Shown: positions 1 to 12,318, numbered from the stretch's first letter. The stretch is DNA of 64,000 nt from Blepharisma stoltei (GCA_914767885.1 CAJZBQ010000040.1:806001-870000), one strand, 5' to 3'. Program-made: numbers and translations. Notes: generated by a model not told the origin, from the sequence alone.

Positions 1-2687
1 AAGACTTGCTTTAGTTTTATCATCAGTAGGTTCAACACTTTGAATATCGACATTGGTCACGACCAAATTATTTGCTGAAAATCTTATTTCAGATTTGACA
101 GCGTCTCCTTTTCTTCCAAAAACGCTAGATTTGATAATATCAGCTGATCTTTGATGAAAATCTTCAAAAGTATAAGAAGAAACTGCCCCTCTGACTCTGC
201 TAGCAATTGTTTTGCAAGCGTCACCTACAAAGTCGCGGACCATGAAAATCTTATTGCATTCTTCTGCGTTGTTTTTATCGACGTCGAAAAACCAGTTATA
301 AGAAAGCGTCATAGCAAGACTGGCGTGATCGCTGGTTTCTACGATGACAATGTCAGTCATAAAGTCAGGGCCAAGCATAAGTGCAATATTTTTAATAAGC
401 CCTTCTTTCTTAGGAACTCCTCCTGACAGGTTTAGAACGGTAAACTGCTCGTCAGGCTGAAGCATAATTCTATCAGGCCCAAAAACGACTCTGCTTGTCT
501 TTTTCTTGAAATCGTATACCTGCACAGCTGAATTACTTGGGACTCTAAATGCGACTACTCTGGTTTTATCTCTCTTATAAGGCTTTCCAGTCGACACGTA
601 GACTTGCTTGTCTCCTTCTTTTTTCGCGATTTGGAAGGTTTCTCCTGTGATTTGTCTGGCAACTAGATCTTCGACTTCAGGTGAGAGCTCCATATCCCAC
701 AAGGCTTCATGCGGTTTAAGCATGTAGCTTTCTCCACTTACTGCTTTGACTTCTCCAGTTCTGTTATCTCTGACATAAATACCTTCATTTTTGTCGAGGG
801 GAATAGCTTTTCTTCTTTCTAGGACTTCTACTTCAATTGGAGGAATATAGTCTCTTGGGCCATAAATCATCCACCTTTCGCCTGCCAAATGGTCGTCGCC
901 TTCTGAGTCTTTGAAGTTTTCTCTAGCTTTGAGAAGCAGAGCTTCGTCGTCTGCAAGGACGTAGACGTCTTGGATCCCTTTTTCTAAACTTTCAAAAGGC
1001 TTGAGGAAGAAGGTGCATTCTCCTTTTCTTAAAACTTTTTTACCGAACTGGTTTTTCCCGTTTTCGACAGGGTCGAGGATGTAACAGTATTGTCTGTTAT
1101 TGAGGACAATAGAGTTGACGGTTCCTACAACGACTTCGTTGACGTCAGGGATGTGAGTGTCGGTTTCTTTTTGAGTCACCAACCATTCTTCTCCGGCCAA
1201 TCTTTTGACTCCATACACATCAGTGAAGTTTCTTATAGCCCTTAGCTGAAGTCCTTTCTTTTCAGTCAATACAATTGCTTTGACTTCTTCAACGACGTCT
1301 TCATTGACACCTGGCAGATAATCTCCAGTTTCTCTGATAAGCCATTCTTCACCTGCTTCTCTGGTGTTCCCGTACTTATCAACTGTAGATCTTTTAGCTC
1401 TAATTTTGAGTGCTGCGTTTGGCTTGATAGTCAAAGACTTGACTTGCTCAACAATGTCACATTCAATCTTAGGAACATAGGTTCCAGGCCCATAATGAAG
1501 CCATTCATCACCTGCAGAACGTCTTTCTCCAGTGCTGTCGATGAAATCTCTTGTAGCCCTTAATTTATAAGCGCAGTTTGGCTGAATTACAGGGATTTTT
1601 TGGATGTCTTGTTCTATTTCTTCCCATGGATAAAGTGGAAAAGGCTCAGGGTGGGTTTCTGATGTGCGGACTTCACGGTCTCCATGCTTAACTCTTGCCA
1701 TTCCATTGTCGTCTTAAACTGATTATAGGCTTGACTACTGCGTATTTTTAACGCAGTCACCAAGGATCCCAATAGGGGATTCACTTTCTTTCTCATGTCT
1801 ACAGGGAGAACTTTGCCGAGTTAGATGACTAACTGGGCGAGAATCGGCTCAAGCACCACATTTCCTCTTCTTCGCTTCCTGACGCCATGGCGATATGTGA
1901 AGTAGGGTTATGTATCTCCGTCTCCTCCTTACCTTGTTAGCTCCAGCGTTGCGTGGAAGGCTATGGACTTCTGCGGCATGTTGCATGAGTTAAACAAAGG
2001 CTGAACGCACAAAAAATCTCAAAAAATGGAATTTCTGGTGGACTATTGATAAAAGGAATAATTCAAAGCCAGAGGCATAACTCTCAGTTTCACGCTAGAG
2101 AGTTGCCCTAATAGTCTAGGCATTGCCTGTAGACTTTATTGAGCTCCCTCTTTTTCCAACTCTGAACCCTCCCTTCTCTACAACTTTAATAAAACTCGCC
2201 CATAAGGGCGAGTCGGTGGGGTCGGATTTCCCACCACATTAAAGTAACTCCTCACCCTCCTCTCGAACTAAAATCCAACCTGAAAGCGGGCTAGAGCTAG
2301 ACTCTGAGCATTACCATAATTGTTTAACCAGCATTGCTCTTCATTTCTGAATTGGCAAATCCTTGTCGGATATAATTAAAATATGTCCTCCTAGCTGCAT
2401 AGCCTCCAGACCATGCCCTGACTGAGACGCCATATTTTAATTATCATTCCGTTGTCGTCAAAAGAAACTCTTCTATGCTCGTCCTTGATAACTGGGTTTC
2501 TGATTATACAGTAGTTTCTGGGAGGAATTTGGATCATTTTCATAATCTTTCCACCAAGGCCAATTCGTTCGTGATCTTTCAAGACGTAAGTGAGAGGACC
2601 TTCTGTTACTCTTGTAATGTTGGTATTACAGTCGAGGATGTGAACGTATTGGAACGGTGGGATTCTAATCAAGCTTTGCTCTTCCAT
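1..2687 (-). CDS. MVP: Major vault protein (MVP), 3' end outside window, interrupted by a retroposon
   Basis: Subunit of the vault ribonucleoprotein shell. The minus-strand product starts MEEQSLIRIPPFQYVHIL, which matches the MVP N-terminus, and runs through the typical MVP repeats (VRDNRTGEVKAVSGESYML, then FVGDACKTIASRVRGAV) to VDIQSVEPTDD at the window edge. About 647 residues are visible; the C-terminal coiled coil lies off the left edge. The start is the ATG at 2685-2687. The frame is broken after FDDNGM by a 731-bp insertion (1714-2444) flanked by a 15-bp duplication (1699-1713 and 2445-2459, 14/15 identical; the difference is a synonymous Asn codon). Removing the insertion and one duplicate gives FDDNGMARVKHGDREVR, the same length as the animal protein in this stretch. 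No intron was seen. Identification is confident; how the insertion is removed is inferred. Confidence 0.93.
1714..2444 (+). mobile_element. Retroposon-like element, family R1 copy 1, inside MVP
   Basis: GC-richer insertion flanked by a 15-bp direct repeat. It shares several segments with copies at 4351-4886, 34554-35055, 46356-46855 and about 20732-21290, including a stretch on AAAAAATGGAATTTCTGGTG and the end that pairs ATAATTAAAATA with TATTTTAATTAT. No protein of its own is seen. The long target-site duplication suggests target-primed retrotransposition, probably a SINE. Confidence 0.8.
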
Positions 2688-3371
2688 TAAATTTTATTGG
2701 ACATTGATGGGATTCGATAGACTGTAATGGTGTAACTGCAGTATGCATTAGAAAATTTTAGATTTTATTAGACGGGATATTTCTTGGAATTTTTCAACCC
2801 CAAAGGGTTTTAGGTTAGGAATATTAAAGTATCAGAAAATACATACTTCTTGGTGTTTTAAAAAATTAGTGTTGAATATATTTAATATATGAGTTAAATA
2901 GTGCTCAATATTAAAATTAGCTGAATAAATATTTAATATTTAATAATTGGAATATTATTCTGCCTTTAGTTGAAAGAAATTCAATGCAAACTTTTATATA
3001 TAATTTTTTATTCTATAAGGAATTAAATAACCATTAACTCTTCCTTTAAATAGGGGCAATATCTTGGTAAATTTCTATTTTTTAAATTAATCTCCCAGCA
3101 ATTTTTTTACTATTAAAGTTAATAATTTTTATGTAAACTACTTATATCAAATTAAATTTGACAAAAATCGTTTTTTACCTATAACTTGTTCTATTTAAAG
3201 GAGGGTTTAAATAAAATACTATTTAAATAAATTTGATAAATTTTATCAGTTAATTTATATGTATTGTTTTAACAATGATAATTTCTTTTTTAAAGAAATA
3301 GCTAATCCTGAATTTTGTAGTATATTTTGGTTTCAATTATAAGATGAGTAAGAAATTTATGCTTAAAAATT
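2688..3371. other. Intergenic AT-rich stretch
   Basis: Separates the MVP start from the NUP188 stop, both on the minus strand. Very AT-rich, with no convincing open frame. It presumably holds the MVP promoter and the NUP188 3' end; no specific site can be named. Confidence 0.6.
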
Positions 3372-6300
3372 TTAGAACTGTTCTATTAGCCATGTCAGAA
3401 ACTGGTCATTATTTTCCCCTCCAAAAATTCCTGTGCTCGTATTTTGTTTCCACTCCTTCAAAATATAGCTTGCTTCTGACTTGATATCCGATATGGATCC
3501 CAGATCAGATTTAGAAATTAAGTAAAAAGCCATCTCAAACACCCCCTGGGCGATTTCACATAACTTTTGTGTATCAATTTGATATGTGTGGTTTAAAGAC
3601 CCATACAAAAGTGAATTCTCAGCACTTTGGTATTCCTCATTTGATATTTTTTCAAGATTTTTGTAATATTTTTGATCTTGGTTAAGTTTATTATAAATCA
3701 GCATGGAAAACTTGCCAACATCAAGCAGCAACAATGGATCTAAGAAAGGTGAAGACCTTGATATTTGAATAATCCCAATTAAAGAGGACATGATATTTGT
3801 AAGGCAACTTAACAAAACAGCCTCTACTCTATAAGCAAAAACAGAAGGCTGTATTTTTGTAGGCGCTTTTATTGCTTCTTCTCTATACCTATTCGGAAAG
3901 CCTTCTAAAATCGACCTTCTTGGGGTTTCCTGCATCCAAGCGTAATTTCTTTGTTTTCTTTCCTCAATGGTCTGATCAGGGACTGTTTTATTTGACATTT
4001 TGACTTCATGCTCAGAAACCGGTGGAAAAGTATGAGGAATATCTATACTTGTTGAATAAATTCTTAATGCCTGCTGAGCTATCAATATTACCCATGACTC
4101 AATCATTTCTTTATGGCTTGCTTTCCAGTATTTATAGTTATCAATAAACTTCTTTATAAGAGAAGTCATCAAATCAAGCTCTTCTAAATATCCTAACGAG
4201 AATTGTTTGTGGGCGACAATTTGTCTTCCATATTTTCCTTCAGTTGAAAGATTAAAACTTAAGATTTTTTGGAATCGATCAGAAAACCCTGATATGAAAT
4301 TATAAAGCTGAGACAGAAATGCAGGGTCATCAGAAAGAATATCGTGCATTACATTAGAATTATTACGCTTAACGTCCACCATGGAGGTCAGCAAGACCAG
4401 ACCTATCACCTTCACTTCCACCTGTCAGGCCCACAGGCCGCTGAGCCAGCCTGCTTTGTTCACCAGGGCAAGCTTGGAGGGGTGTTACCGACTTCGACGA
4501 CTCATGAGTGAGTTACTGGCCAGGCCTTGACGCAGTTGCCATTCCGAAAACCCCAAAAAAATGGATTTTCTGGTAGGTTATCGGCAAAAAGGAAAACAAG
4601 TAGCCCAGGACGTAACCCCTGGTTTCACGCTGGGAAATTGCCCGATGGGCCATAAAGGCTTAGCTGGGCGTTCCCTTTCCAACTTCCTTGCCTCCTTCAC
4701 CTGTGAAGTAAAATCCATCCCAGAAAATAGGCTAAGGCTAGGCTCTGTACACAACCAGAATTGCTTACCTAGCATTGCTGTCCATTTCTAGAATGGCAAA
4801 ACCTTGCCAGATATAATTTAAATAGGGGGCTCGAGACTGCTTGGCCGAGAGGCCAAGCCCAAGTTGAGACGCCATATTTAAATTATGAAAGAATATCGTG
4901 CATTTCATTTAGCAGCATCAGCACCCAGCACCATAAAATATGCTGAGGATCTCTAAACCTGTTTTGGTACTCTGTTTTTACTTTAAGCTGAGATGCTGAT
5001 GCAAGATTGCTGAAAATCCTTTCAGATAAGAGGAAACGTGCGCCTTGGACTGTTCTAGCAAAAGCAAAAGAGAATTTAATGACTGATAAAAATTCTTGAT
5101 CAGTGCATTTAGGTGAGCTTATTTTTTCTAGCATAATTCTGATACAAGGAAGGGATTTGTAAATATTTATGACTTCTTGTGTTTGTAAGAAAAATAAGGA
5201 CTCTTCAAAAATAGTTACAAGTAATGCGAAGAACTGAGAATCTGAGTTCAAAAATCTTGCAAGTCTAGGGATTATTGCCAAAGTAAACTGTTCAGCTCTT
5301 GATTCTAGCCCTTCAGTTCTTGCTTTTATAAAATACCCAAACACAACGAGCACCAGGCTGAAAGCTCCAACACTCGGAACTTGCAATCTTTCAAAGTACT
5401 GGGCAAATTCTGTCATAATTTTGTTAGAAATGCGGTGAAACTCTTCTCGTGCAGTCACTTCATATTCCATTGCTTTTTGACTTGAAGTAGACGACTGTGA
5501 GTATTCTTGTCTAGACTGATAAATATGAATTGCCAAGTTAAACGCGTACATTATGATTTCGTATTTTTCTTCAATGCATTTCAGGACAAATTCATTTCTT
5601 GAGTTCGCTTCTTTTGTGATTTCAGCCCACAATGGATCAGAAACTTTAGCCAAAATCTCAAAAGCCCGTGTGTGGCTTTCTATTACAGATTTTGCTGGAG
5701 CAATTACTAGAGTTTTGTTTTCTAAAGAAATTGTTTGGTCTAATAGTGCTAAAGGTTTATTTGAATTTCCATAGCCTACTAGAAATGCAAAAAGCTGCTT
5801 AAATTTTATTAGTGCAGAAAATTGAGAATCTAATAGTGATTTTTCAGCGTTGATTTTTCTCCCCACTTCTTCAATTTTTTGTATTAATTCATAGTTAACG
5901 CCTAGTGTCTTTAAAATTAATGAAAGCTTGTCTAGGTCAATATAATAGTGAATTTCTCCATATTGGTTTGGATTGCAGTCAAATAATCTCCAATAAGCCT
6001 TATTGTGCAGCTGCAAAATTGCATAATCAGTTATATTAGCTGAAATTCCTGAATTCTGCAGCCATTCTTCTACTTCAAGCATTTTAGAAGAAGTTGATGG
6101 GTTTGCAATGCATTTAGATAATAGCCTTAATAAGTGGCCTAGGATTTCTTCTTTAAACATTTCTTTAATTGCATGCTCTTTATCAGCGCTGTTTTTATTT
6201 GAATTGTGCAGAAGAATCGACATGACTGATGAAAAACAGTGCAAGACCAGACAGCCTTCAAATTTCTGGGGATCTTTAATGTTTTGGAACACGTTGGTAA

Positions 6301-9300
6301 TGGCATCAAAGCATATTGACAATAGCCCTTGTTCTTGGAATATAGAATTGTATATGCCTGGGAAAAGAGAATGATTATTAATAATTTCTTCATAAAATGT
6401 AATGTAATGGAAAAGCAGCTCCATTGTGGTTTCATTCACATTTTCTCTAGAGAATTCTGCAAATGAAACTAATACACTTCTTAGCTCAACTGAAATATCG
6501 TTTCTTGAACAAGCTGAAGTGACAAATGACTTTTGGAGAGGGAAACAAATAATTATAAACTCAAGAAAAGCTTTCCCTGCTTGAGCTTTCTGACGATTTG
6601 ATAAATCGCTGCTTTGGTCCATGCTAAAGCTGCTCCAAAAATATTTTATGAAATCTGCCTTTATTTGTTGATAACTACCAGTCAAAAAGTGCTCTAAGGT
6701 TGGTTTTTGAGATAGCAAAGACCAATATATAACTACCTTGGAAAGAACACTCAAAGAAGGTACTGATAAAGGCTCTTCATCATCCAAGAAATTTCTGGAA
6801 AATTGAAAATTCACATAGCTCAACAAAGCAGTCACCAGTGGCAAAGTTTCTTCGTCCCCTAAATTTTGTGTTAAAAGGCTCCGGACATCTTTAATAGCTT
6901 GAACGTGATCTAAACTGTACTCTTTTCCAATTTTTTCAGAGTATAAAGCTAAGCTAGCAATTTCATCTAAAGTGTTTAGTGCTGAAAAAATCATGCTTTT
7001 AATGGCTCGTAGTTCTTCTGGGTCGTTGTTTTCTTTTTCTGACCGTATTCAATGCAGGTTTACAAAGTTCAGTTCATTTAGTTCTGACCGAATCATTATA
7101 ACTTGCAGCGAGTTTGCTAGGAATTCGACTATATCGATTTTATTAAGCTGATTTGTGATCAAATCTAGATATTGTAGGTTCAAGCTCATAGCTACACCTT
7201 GTGGGAAAGAAAATTTATTGTATTTTTTAAACAAGACTGTCAAAAAGTCGAAACCAAGCTTGGCTGCTCTCCATTTGTAAGAAATTGGCCAGTTCATGCA
7301 TTCAGGGAGAACTTCACTGATCACAAATTTTAAGATTTCTCCAAGAAGCCCTGAGGAGTCGACTGGGAATTGGACTATAAAGCTGTTATCAGAAATAATA
7401 TCAACACAAAGGTCTAGCAATGATATACTGGTCTCATAGTTTCCAGCTTCTCTTTCTGTCATCTGAAGCTTGTTAATATTCATAAATAGTGGGTGTGTAT
7501 AAATATTGATCATTCCATACCTATCCTCTGAAATCTGTTTCAAAGCTAAAATCATTGAGGAGTTTTCAGATTTTTGCCTTTCAAAATTAAGTTCTGCTTT
7601 TATTGCATCAATAATAAGTGACAAAGTCTCGAGTGGAGGCAGGGCTAGCTTGGCAAGCTCTATAAAAGTATCAAGCAGAAGTCTGCAGAGTTCGAGGTTA
7701 GGGGTTCCTTTTTGTTTATCGGTAACTTTTACGTCACTTGGGTTATTTGCAGGCTCTCTGAGGCCGAGTCTTTCGAGAATAGGGCCAATATTAGGTTGAA
7801 GGATAATTATGTGGCAAAGCAGGTTCATGTATTGGTTCAAGATATTTTCAGCGTTTGATACTTGGTTTCCATGCTTTAGGTTATTAAGCATGTCTTCCCA
7901 ATACATAAATAAAACAGGCCACAGAGAATACCTAATTTCCCATCTTACAATGACAGCATTAGAAGAGACTCTTTCAGCAGTGATATACCCTGTAGTTCCT
8001 TGTGGGATCTCTATTACTTGACTTTTCATGGAAACTGAAGCTACAACACGTCTTTCTCTTGGATCTGCTCCGCTGACATAAGCAATATTTTCTTCAAAGC
8101 TTGGATATGTAAAGGTTTCTAGATTGTCTAAATAATGCACAACTTCTTCAGCGTATGAATTACTGCTATCCCCAACCAAAATGCTTACAAATTGTAAAAA
8201 GCCTTCAGGGTCATGGGGATACACTGCGCTTAAATCAGCAAGGATTGAGTAAAGTCCATTTTTATTAGGAAAATGTTCTCTCCAAAAATGGTTTAAAGCT
8301 TCATGGCATCCTTCTTTTTCTAGCCCCCCTGCTTGTGGGTGACCAAATTAATCATAAAATTCCTATTTTTAGGTTCCCTTCTCAAGTAAAAAATAATTGT
8401 ATATATAATGCGTTGCATTTATTTCTTATCATGCATATGCATGTCATTTTGAATTTGATATGTGAAAACCAAATATACGTTTTCAAAACGCAGATTTTAG
8501 TGCGGTAAATTCATAATTTGAAATTTCACATGAAAATGGCGCGTATATAACGTCCATAAGAAATTTAGCCAAAAATTTATAGAATTTTTTATAAGATATA
8601 ATTGATAATTATTCTAATGCGATCTCTACCTAATTCTATTAATTTAAAAATAAATTATTTTATTCTTATTGTTGAGAATTGGTTTAAAAAAAAGCTATAT
8701 AAATTTAAAAAAAACTAATAGCCCTCCGTAATAAGTATAGAAATTGCCCGAGGATGGCGCTATTTTGCGCCATCCTCGGGCAATTCAAAAAACAGATCCC
8801 ACACTGGAATTGAACCCACGTATGGGCCATTTTTGGTGCGTGGAAGTCAATATTCTCCACATACCAAAAATGGCCCCACACGTGGGTTCAATTCCCGTGT
8901 GGGGCCTTTTTTTGAATTGCCCGAGGATGGCGCAAAATAGCGCCATCCTCGGGCAATTTCTATAAATAATTTTTGCCCGCTCATGGAGGAGAAGAGTAAG
9001 CAAGCACATGTAACTTGGACTAATAGATCTTTACTTCTTTTTTCTGATAAGGCTTGCGATGCACTGATAGATGATACAAAATTTAGCATGATATATTTTA
9101 ATGCACAAGAAAGCTCAGTCTGAGGTCCTGTGAAGGGAGATCTTTTTGTGATAACGTTAAGGAAATTCAATATATCAAATTTCATGATCAGCTCTGCAAG
9201 TGAATCTATGTCTAAAGCTGAGGTATTTACGTATTGCTCTGGGAAAAGCCTCCCCCATGCAATCAAACACCATCATGCTAGCATAAACGGAGATATATGA

Positions 9301-10561
9301 TCAGGTATGCGGTCTATCCGATCTGACAATCCAATTAAGAAATCATGGATGCTTTTTAATTCAGCTTGATTTGCTAATAAATTAAAAGGATTTTTGTTAG
9401 GATTGAACTCACTCCCCCAGTAATAATTCTTCATTATTTACTGAGTTTTAACTGTAAATTTTCAAATAGTAAATTTTAAAGGAATAGATCGATTTGCTTA
9501 TTATTGGGGGGTAAATGCCTAAGATTTGCATTTTGTCTGAAAACTCCCCAATAATTAGTAAATTCGATCTATTCGTTTAAAATTTACTATTTTGAAATTT
9601 GTCTTAAAACAGCAAATAAGTAAGAATTTAATTATTAATGGGGGAAGTCAGGAATAGTCTGCTGCTCAGCAAAAATGTCTAATCTTATAGAAGAAAGCAA
9701 ATGAAAAAGGCTCAGATCGCTGATCTGCTGTACAAACTCGTGATGCTTTGACCGATACTCCATAAGGTGGCTATCAGCTAGAATTGCTTTATAACTCCCT
9801 CTAAAATCCTGCTCCACATAAAGCTCAGCATACCCCAAAATCTGTGCAGCCGAGCAATGCGCAAAAGCATAATTAATCGAAATCAAAAGCTCCAACAGTT
9901 CTTTTTCCTCATGCAAAATCTGCAAAAACCACTCTTCTCTCTCTAGTGGCGCATACACCTGGCTTGGGATTTCTTTTTTGCATACCGCTTTATATTGATT
10001 TCATATCAAATCTTCCAATTTCTTCGTCATTTTAAGCTCAGATAAAAATTCAAGACAAACAGCTTGTCCTGGGTGTCCTTCAATTGTGGTATTCATAACA
10101 ATCTGTGTCATTGTCCTGATAAGGTAAATTCTTTCTTTATAGTAAAGAGAAATGATCGGCCTGAACAAATTCCCAAGCTCCTTTTGGACGAGTTCAGTTT
10201 CTTGAGACTTGACTCGCTCAAAAATTGAGTGATGGTTAATGAAAAATAATTCTGCTAATCGGAATGTCTGCTCCTGGTTTAAATTAAGCTTTAAGGAAAG
10301 CTGGTTTAAAAAGTTCTTCATTGTGGCGGAAAGAGGTTGTGTCCCAGCCCATTTAAGTTCGCTTTCTAGCTTTCGAGCTGATTGGTCATTAGGATAGCGG
10401 TAGAAATCAAGAAGATTTGTTAGTTTGCTTTTGATGACCTCATCATTTAGTGCTGAACGGATTTTGTGCTCGTCATGATGATACACGCCGCGACACACCA
10501 AATCATAAATTTCTTCATTATTGTCCCGGAATGCTGAGACAAACTCTAATGAGTCTGACAT
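3372..10561 (-). CDS. NUP188: Nucleoporin NUP188 homolog, interrupted by two IESs and one retroposon
   Basis: Large inner-ring scaffold nucleoporin. The start is MSDSLEFVSAFRDNNEE at 10561. Diagnostic similarity includes IPQGTTGYITAERVSSNAV followed by VRWEIRYSLWPVLFMYWE, matching the animal NUP188 segment IPQGTVGQV...YLVRWEYSYSSW; the rest is helical solenoid. Several TGA codons read as Trp, for example after KLEDLI and after NFVNLH. Three insertions break the gene: a foldback IES (9412-9650), a MITE-bearing IES (8323-8998) and retroposon R1 copy 2 (4351-4886). After removing 239, 676 and 554 bp (one repeat copy included each time), 5721 nt remain, exactly 1907 codons (1906 aa), slightly longer than human NUP188. 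No introns were found. The joins read TIPEFNPNK, TCACLEKEG and MHDILSDDPAF. Confidence 0.9.
4351..4886 (+). mobile_element. Retroposon-like element, family R1 copy 2, inside NUP188
   Basis: 536-bp insertion with an exact 18-bp target-site duplication (4333-4350 and 4887-4904). The right end is a hairpin-like ATAATTTAAATA ... TATTTAAATTAT. Removing the element and one duplicate joins HDILS to DDPAF in frame. The duplicate contains a TA, so TA-based excision would give the same product. Confidence 0.9.
8408..8570. repeat. Small nested repeat, copy 1
   Basis: About 160 bp, clearly similar to 17518-17676. Both copies have imperfect inverted ends beginning TTTCTTAT and sit inside a larger MITE-type IES. 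Confidence 0.75.
8736..8962. mobile_element. Nested foldback element with near-identical arms
   Basis: Flanked by TATA (8736-8739 and 8961-8964). Each outer arm is itself a small hairpin built on GCCCGAGGATGGCGC; the two arms are reverse complements around a central spacer. Inner parts of the arms contain GGTTCAATTCC, a match to a pol III B box. It lies inside the IES at 8323-8998. Confidence 0.85.
9412..9650. mobile_element. Foldback IES in NUP188 bounded by TCA, not TA
   Basis: Ends are TCACTCCCCCA (from 9409) and TGGGGGAAGTCA (to 9650). The two halves are imperfect inverted repeats (both contain AATAGATCGA near the centre). Removal between the TCA triplets restores AEQQTIPEFNPNK in frame. 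Confidence 0.82.
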
Positions 10562-10683
10562 TTTTTATAGCGAACACATGAAAAATTTTGAATTCTATTT
10601 TACTGCCTATTTTTCATATTAGAAATGGGGTGTTTAAATATCTAAATTAAAAATTTCTTTATGGATCGTTATAATAATTTCAA
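10562..10683. promoter_or_regulatory. Short divergent intergenic region between NUP188 and SIAH-like genes
   Basis: 122 bp separate the two start codons, so both promoters must lie here or within the genes. AT-rich; no defined motif recognised. Confidence 0.4.
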
Positions 10684-11683
10684 ATGAACCAAGATTCAGA
10701 CTTATCTTTACGAGTAAAGCGACCTAGACCTTCAAATGATTTCTATGAAAGCATGATGTGCCTTATCTGCTCTGATTTTTTTAAGCCTCCAATAGTCCAA
10801 TGCAATAAAGGCCATAGCTACTGTCAGTCGTGTGTACAAAAAACAGGATCACTGTTAGAACAAAAGAAATCATGCGCAGTCTGCAGATCGCCGATTTTAT
10901 TAGAATTAAGAAATTATCAATTAGAGCAGCTCCTTGATAAATTCACAGTCCAATGCACTCACAGCTTAAAAGGCTGCAGCAAAGTTGTTACGTTATCACA
11001 AAGGCCGGAACACGAAAAAATGTGCGAGTTCAGGCCACAGATATCTTGCTATTATAAAGAATTCAAGAATTGTCAGTGGAAAGGAGACTCGGGGGACTTG
11101 GCGGAACATTTGACTCAAGCTCATGATGTGCAAGAATTGGTGAGAGGAATGCTGTTTAGGTATCTATGGAACCCTCCGAATGAGCATATATGAAGATATA
11201 GATATAGAGTTTTAAAACAAGTGATAGGGGGCGATTCTGAGCCCTTTACATTTATTTTGGAGCATTATTATTCTTCAGATGATAAGCTGTTATGCTTTTT
11301 GATAAGATCTCCAGATACAGATGTTAAGAAAAGATATAGGATATCGATCTTAAACCGCAATGATGAGGCCAATAAAATATAATGTTTAGTAGTATTTCTT
11401 ATTATTTTTAGTAATAAGATAGCTATTTGACATGTAAAAATCATATATTTTATGTACATAAATAATTAAGATTCTTAGGGGCTTTAAGAAATTTGTGGAA
11501 AATATTATAGCTTTTGAAGGTGTAACTCTTAATTTTGAAGAATTCGGACATATAAAAGATTTCTCCAAAGGAGACTTGACAAAAATGCTGCTTGTTACTT
11601 ATCAACAAATCATGAGTTTTTCTTTTGTTTGTGAAGAAGATCAGGCAGTATATTTTTCCATACAAATACAATTTTTCTTCTAA
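10684..11683 (+). CDS. SIAH/Sina-type RING E3 ubiquitin ligase
   Basis: Probable E3 ligase. An N-terminal RING with CLIC, CNKGHSYCQSC and CAVC (residues about 26-75) is followed by a SIAH-type zinc finger, QCTHSLKGCSKVV ... HEKMCEFRP ... CQWKG ... HLTQAHDV, then a TRAF-like C-terminal domain. TGA after NEHI is Trp. The frame closes at KRYRISILNRNDEA and reopens in AFEGVTLNFEEFGHIKDF; a short insertion of about 130 bp lies between and its removal at TA pairs keeps the frame. The total is then 290 codons (289 aa). The stop TAA at 11681-11683 coincides with the left TA of the next IES. Confidence 0.85.
11373..11502. other. Probable short IES in the SIAH-like gene
   Basis: AT-rich, stop-rich segment between the two halves of the TRAF-like domain. 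Removing 130 bp between TA 11373-11374 and TA 11503-11504 gives NDEANIIAFEG; 11378 to 11508 gives NDEANKIAFEG. Both keep the frame, so the exact boundary is uncertain. Confidence 0.6.
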
Positions 11684-11985
11684 CTCCACCCTCTATGATC
11701 GAACCAAACAATTGGAAAAATCCCTATTTTTTGAGTAGTTTATTTTAATATAAAGTTTTTGATGTATAAGTGATAATTAAATATAATGAATCTCTAGCTA
11801 ATTTGTTTGATATTTGCTAGCTTGCATTTTAGAATATAAATGTTAAAAAATTAAATTCAATATTTTGCTTTAAATAATTTCGTATTGAGATTTTAAAATT
11901 GAAAAAAGGACTTACTATAAAATTTATATATAAGTAATTTTAAAAAAACAATTAAAAATTTTTATTCGCTCTCTTAGGGAGAGAG
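11681..11985. mobile_element. MITE-type IES at the SIAH-like stop codon
   Basis: Left end TAACTCCACCCTCTATGATC, right end TTCGCTCTCTTAGGGAGAGAGTA. The internal sequence matches the main MITE family (AAAAATCCCTATTTTTTG; GATGTATAAGTGATAATTA). The left TA is part of the TAA stop, and excision recreates TAA. Confidence 0.85.
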
Positions 11986-11995
11986 TAAACAAATT

Positions 11996-12318
11996 TAAGA
12001 TTTAAGATTTAAGATTACGATAACACTTTGTCGACCCCCACTTAGCTTAGGATCTGACAATACAAGCTCATCCTCCCTGAATTCCATCACTGGCTAACAG
12101 CTCTGAACAACGGTAGGTGGAATCGGCCTAACCGTCGAACCGTTACAGTAGCCTATGACCTAGACGAGTCTCTCTTCTTTCCTTGAACTTGATTCAAGCA
12201 CACCAGGAACTGCCGAAGCAGTTCCAGCGCCAATATCCTTCAGAAAGACTGAACTTCCCTCACTAGGATGACCTTTAGGGGACAATGACCCTAATTCATG
12301 CGCTCCATTTTTAATTGT
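11996..12318 (-). mobile_element. Retroposon-like element with (TCTTAAA)n tail
   Basis: GC-richer body with a simple-repeat tail (three copies of TTTAAGA on the plus strand at the left end). Flanked by GTAAACAAATT at 11985-11995 and 12319-12329. Tail and direct repeat suggest a SINE inserted in minus orientation. Confidence 0.75.

Larger units (their letters stand above)
8323..8998. mobile_element. TA-bounded IES in NUP188, carrying a diverged MITE and two nested elements
   Basis: Flanking TAs lie at 8321-8322 and 8997-8998; excision leaves VTCACLEKEGCHEA in frame. The ends resemble the main MITE in degraded form (TAGCCCCCC ... GGAGAAGAGTA). Inside are a small repeat (about 8408-8570, also at 17518-17676) and a foldback element (8736-8962). 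Confidence 0.88.

Noticed and set aside
8870-8915. tRNA gene suggested by a perfect B-box-like sequence
   Set aside because: No A box, anticodon arm or acceptor stem at the right distance; the sequence is part of a foldback arm.
10001-10600. NUP188 split into many small genes because of TGA codons
   Set aside because: Homology continues across every TGA, and Trp is suitable at those positions.
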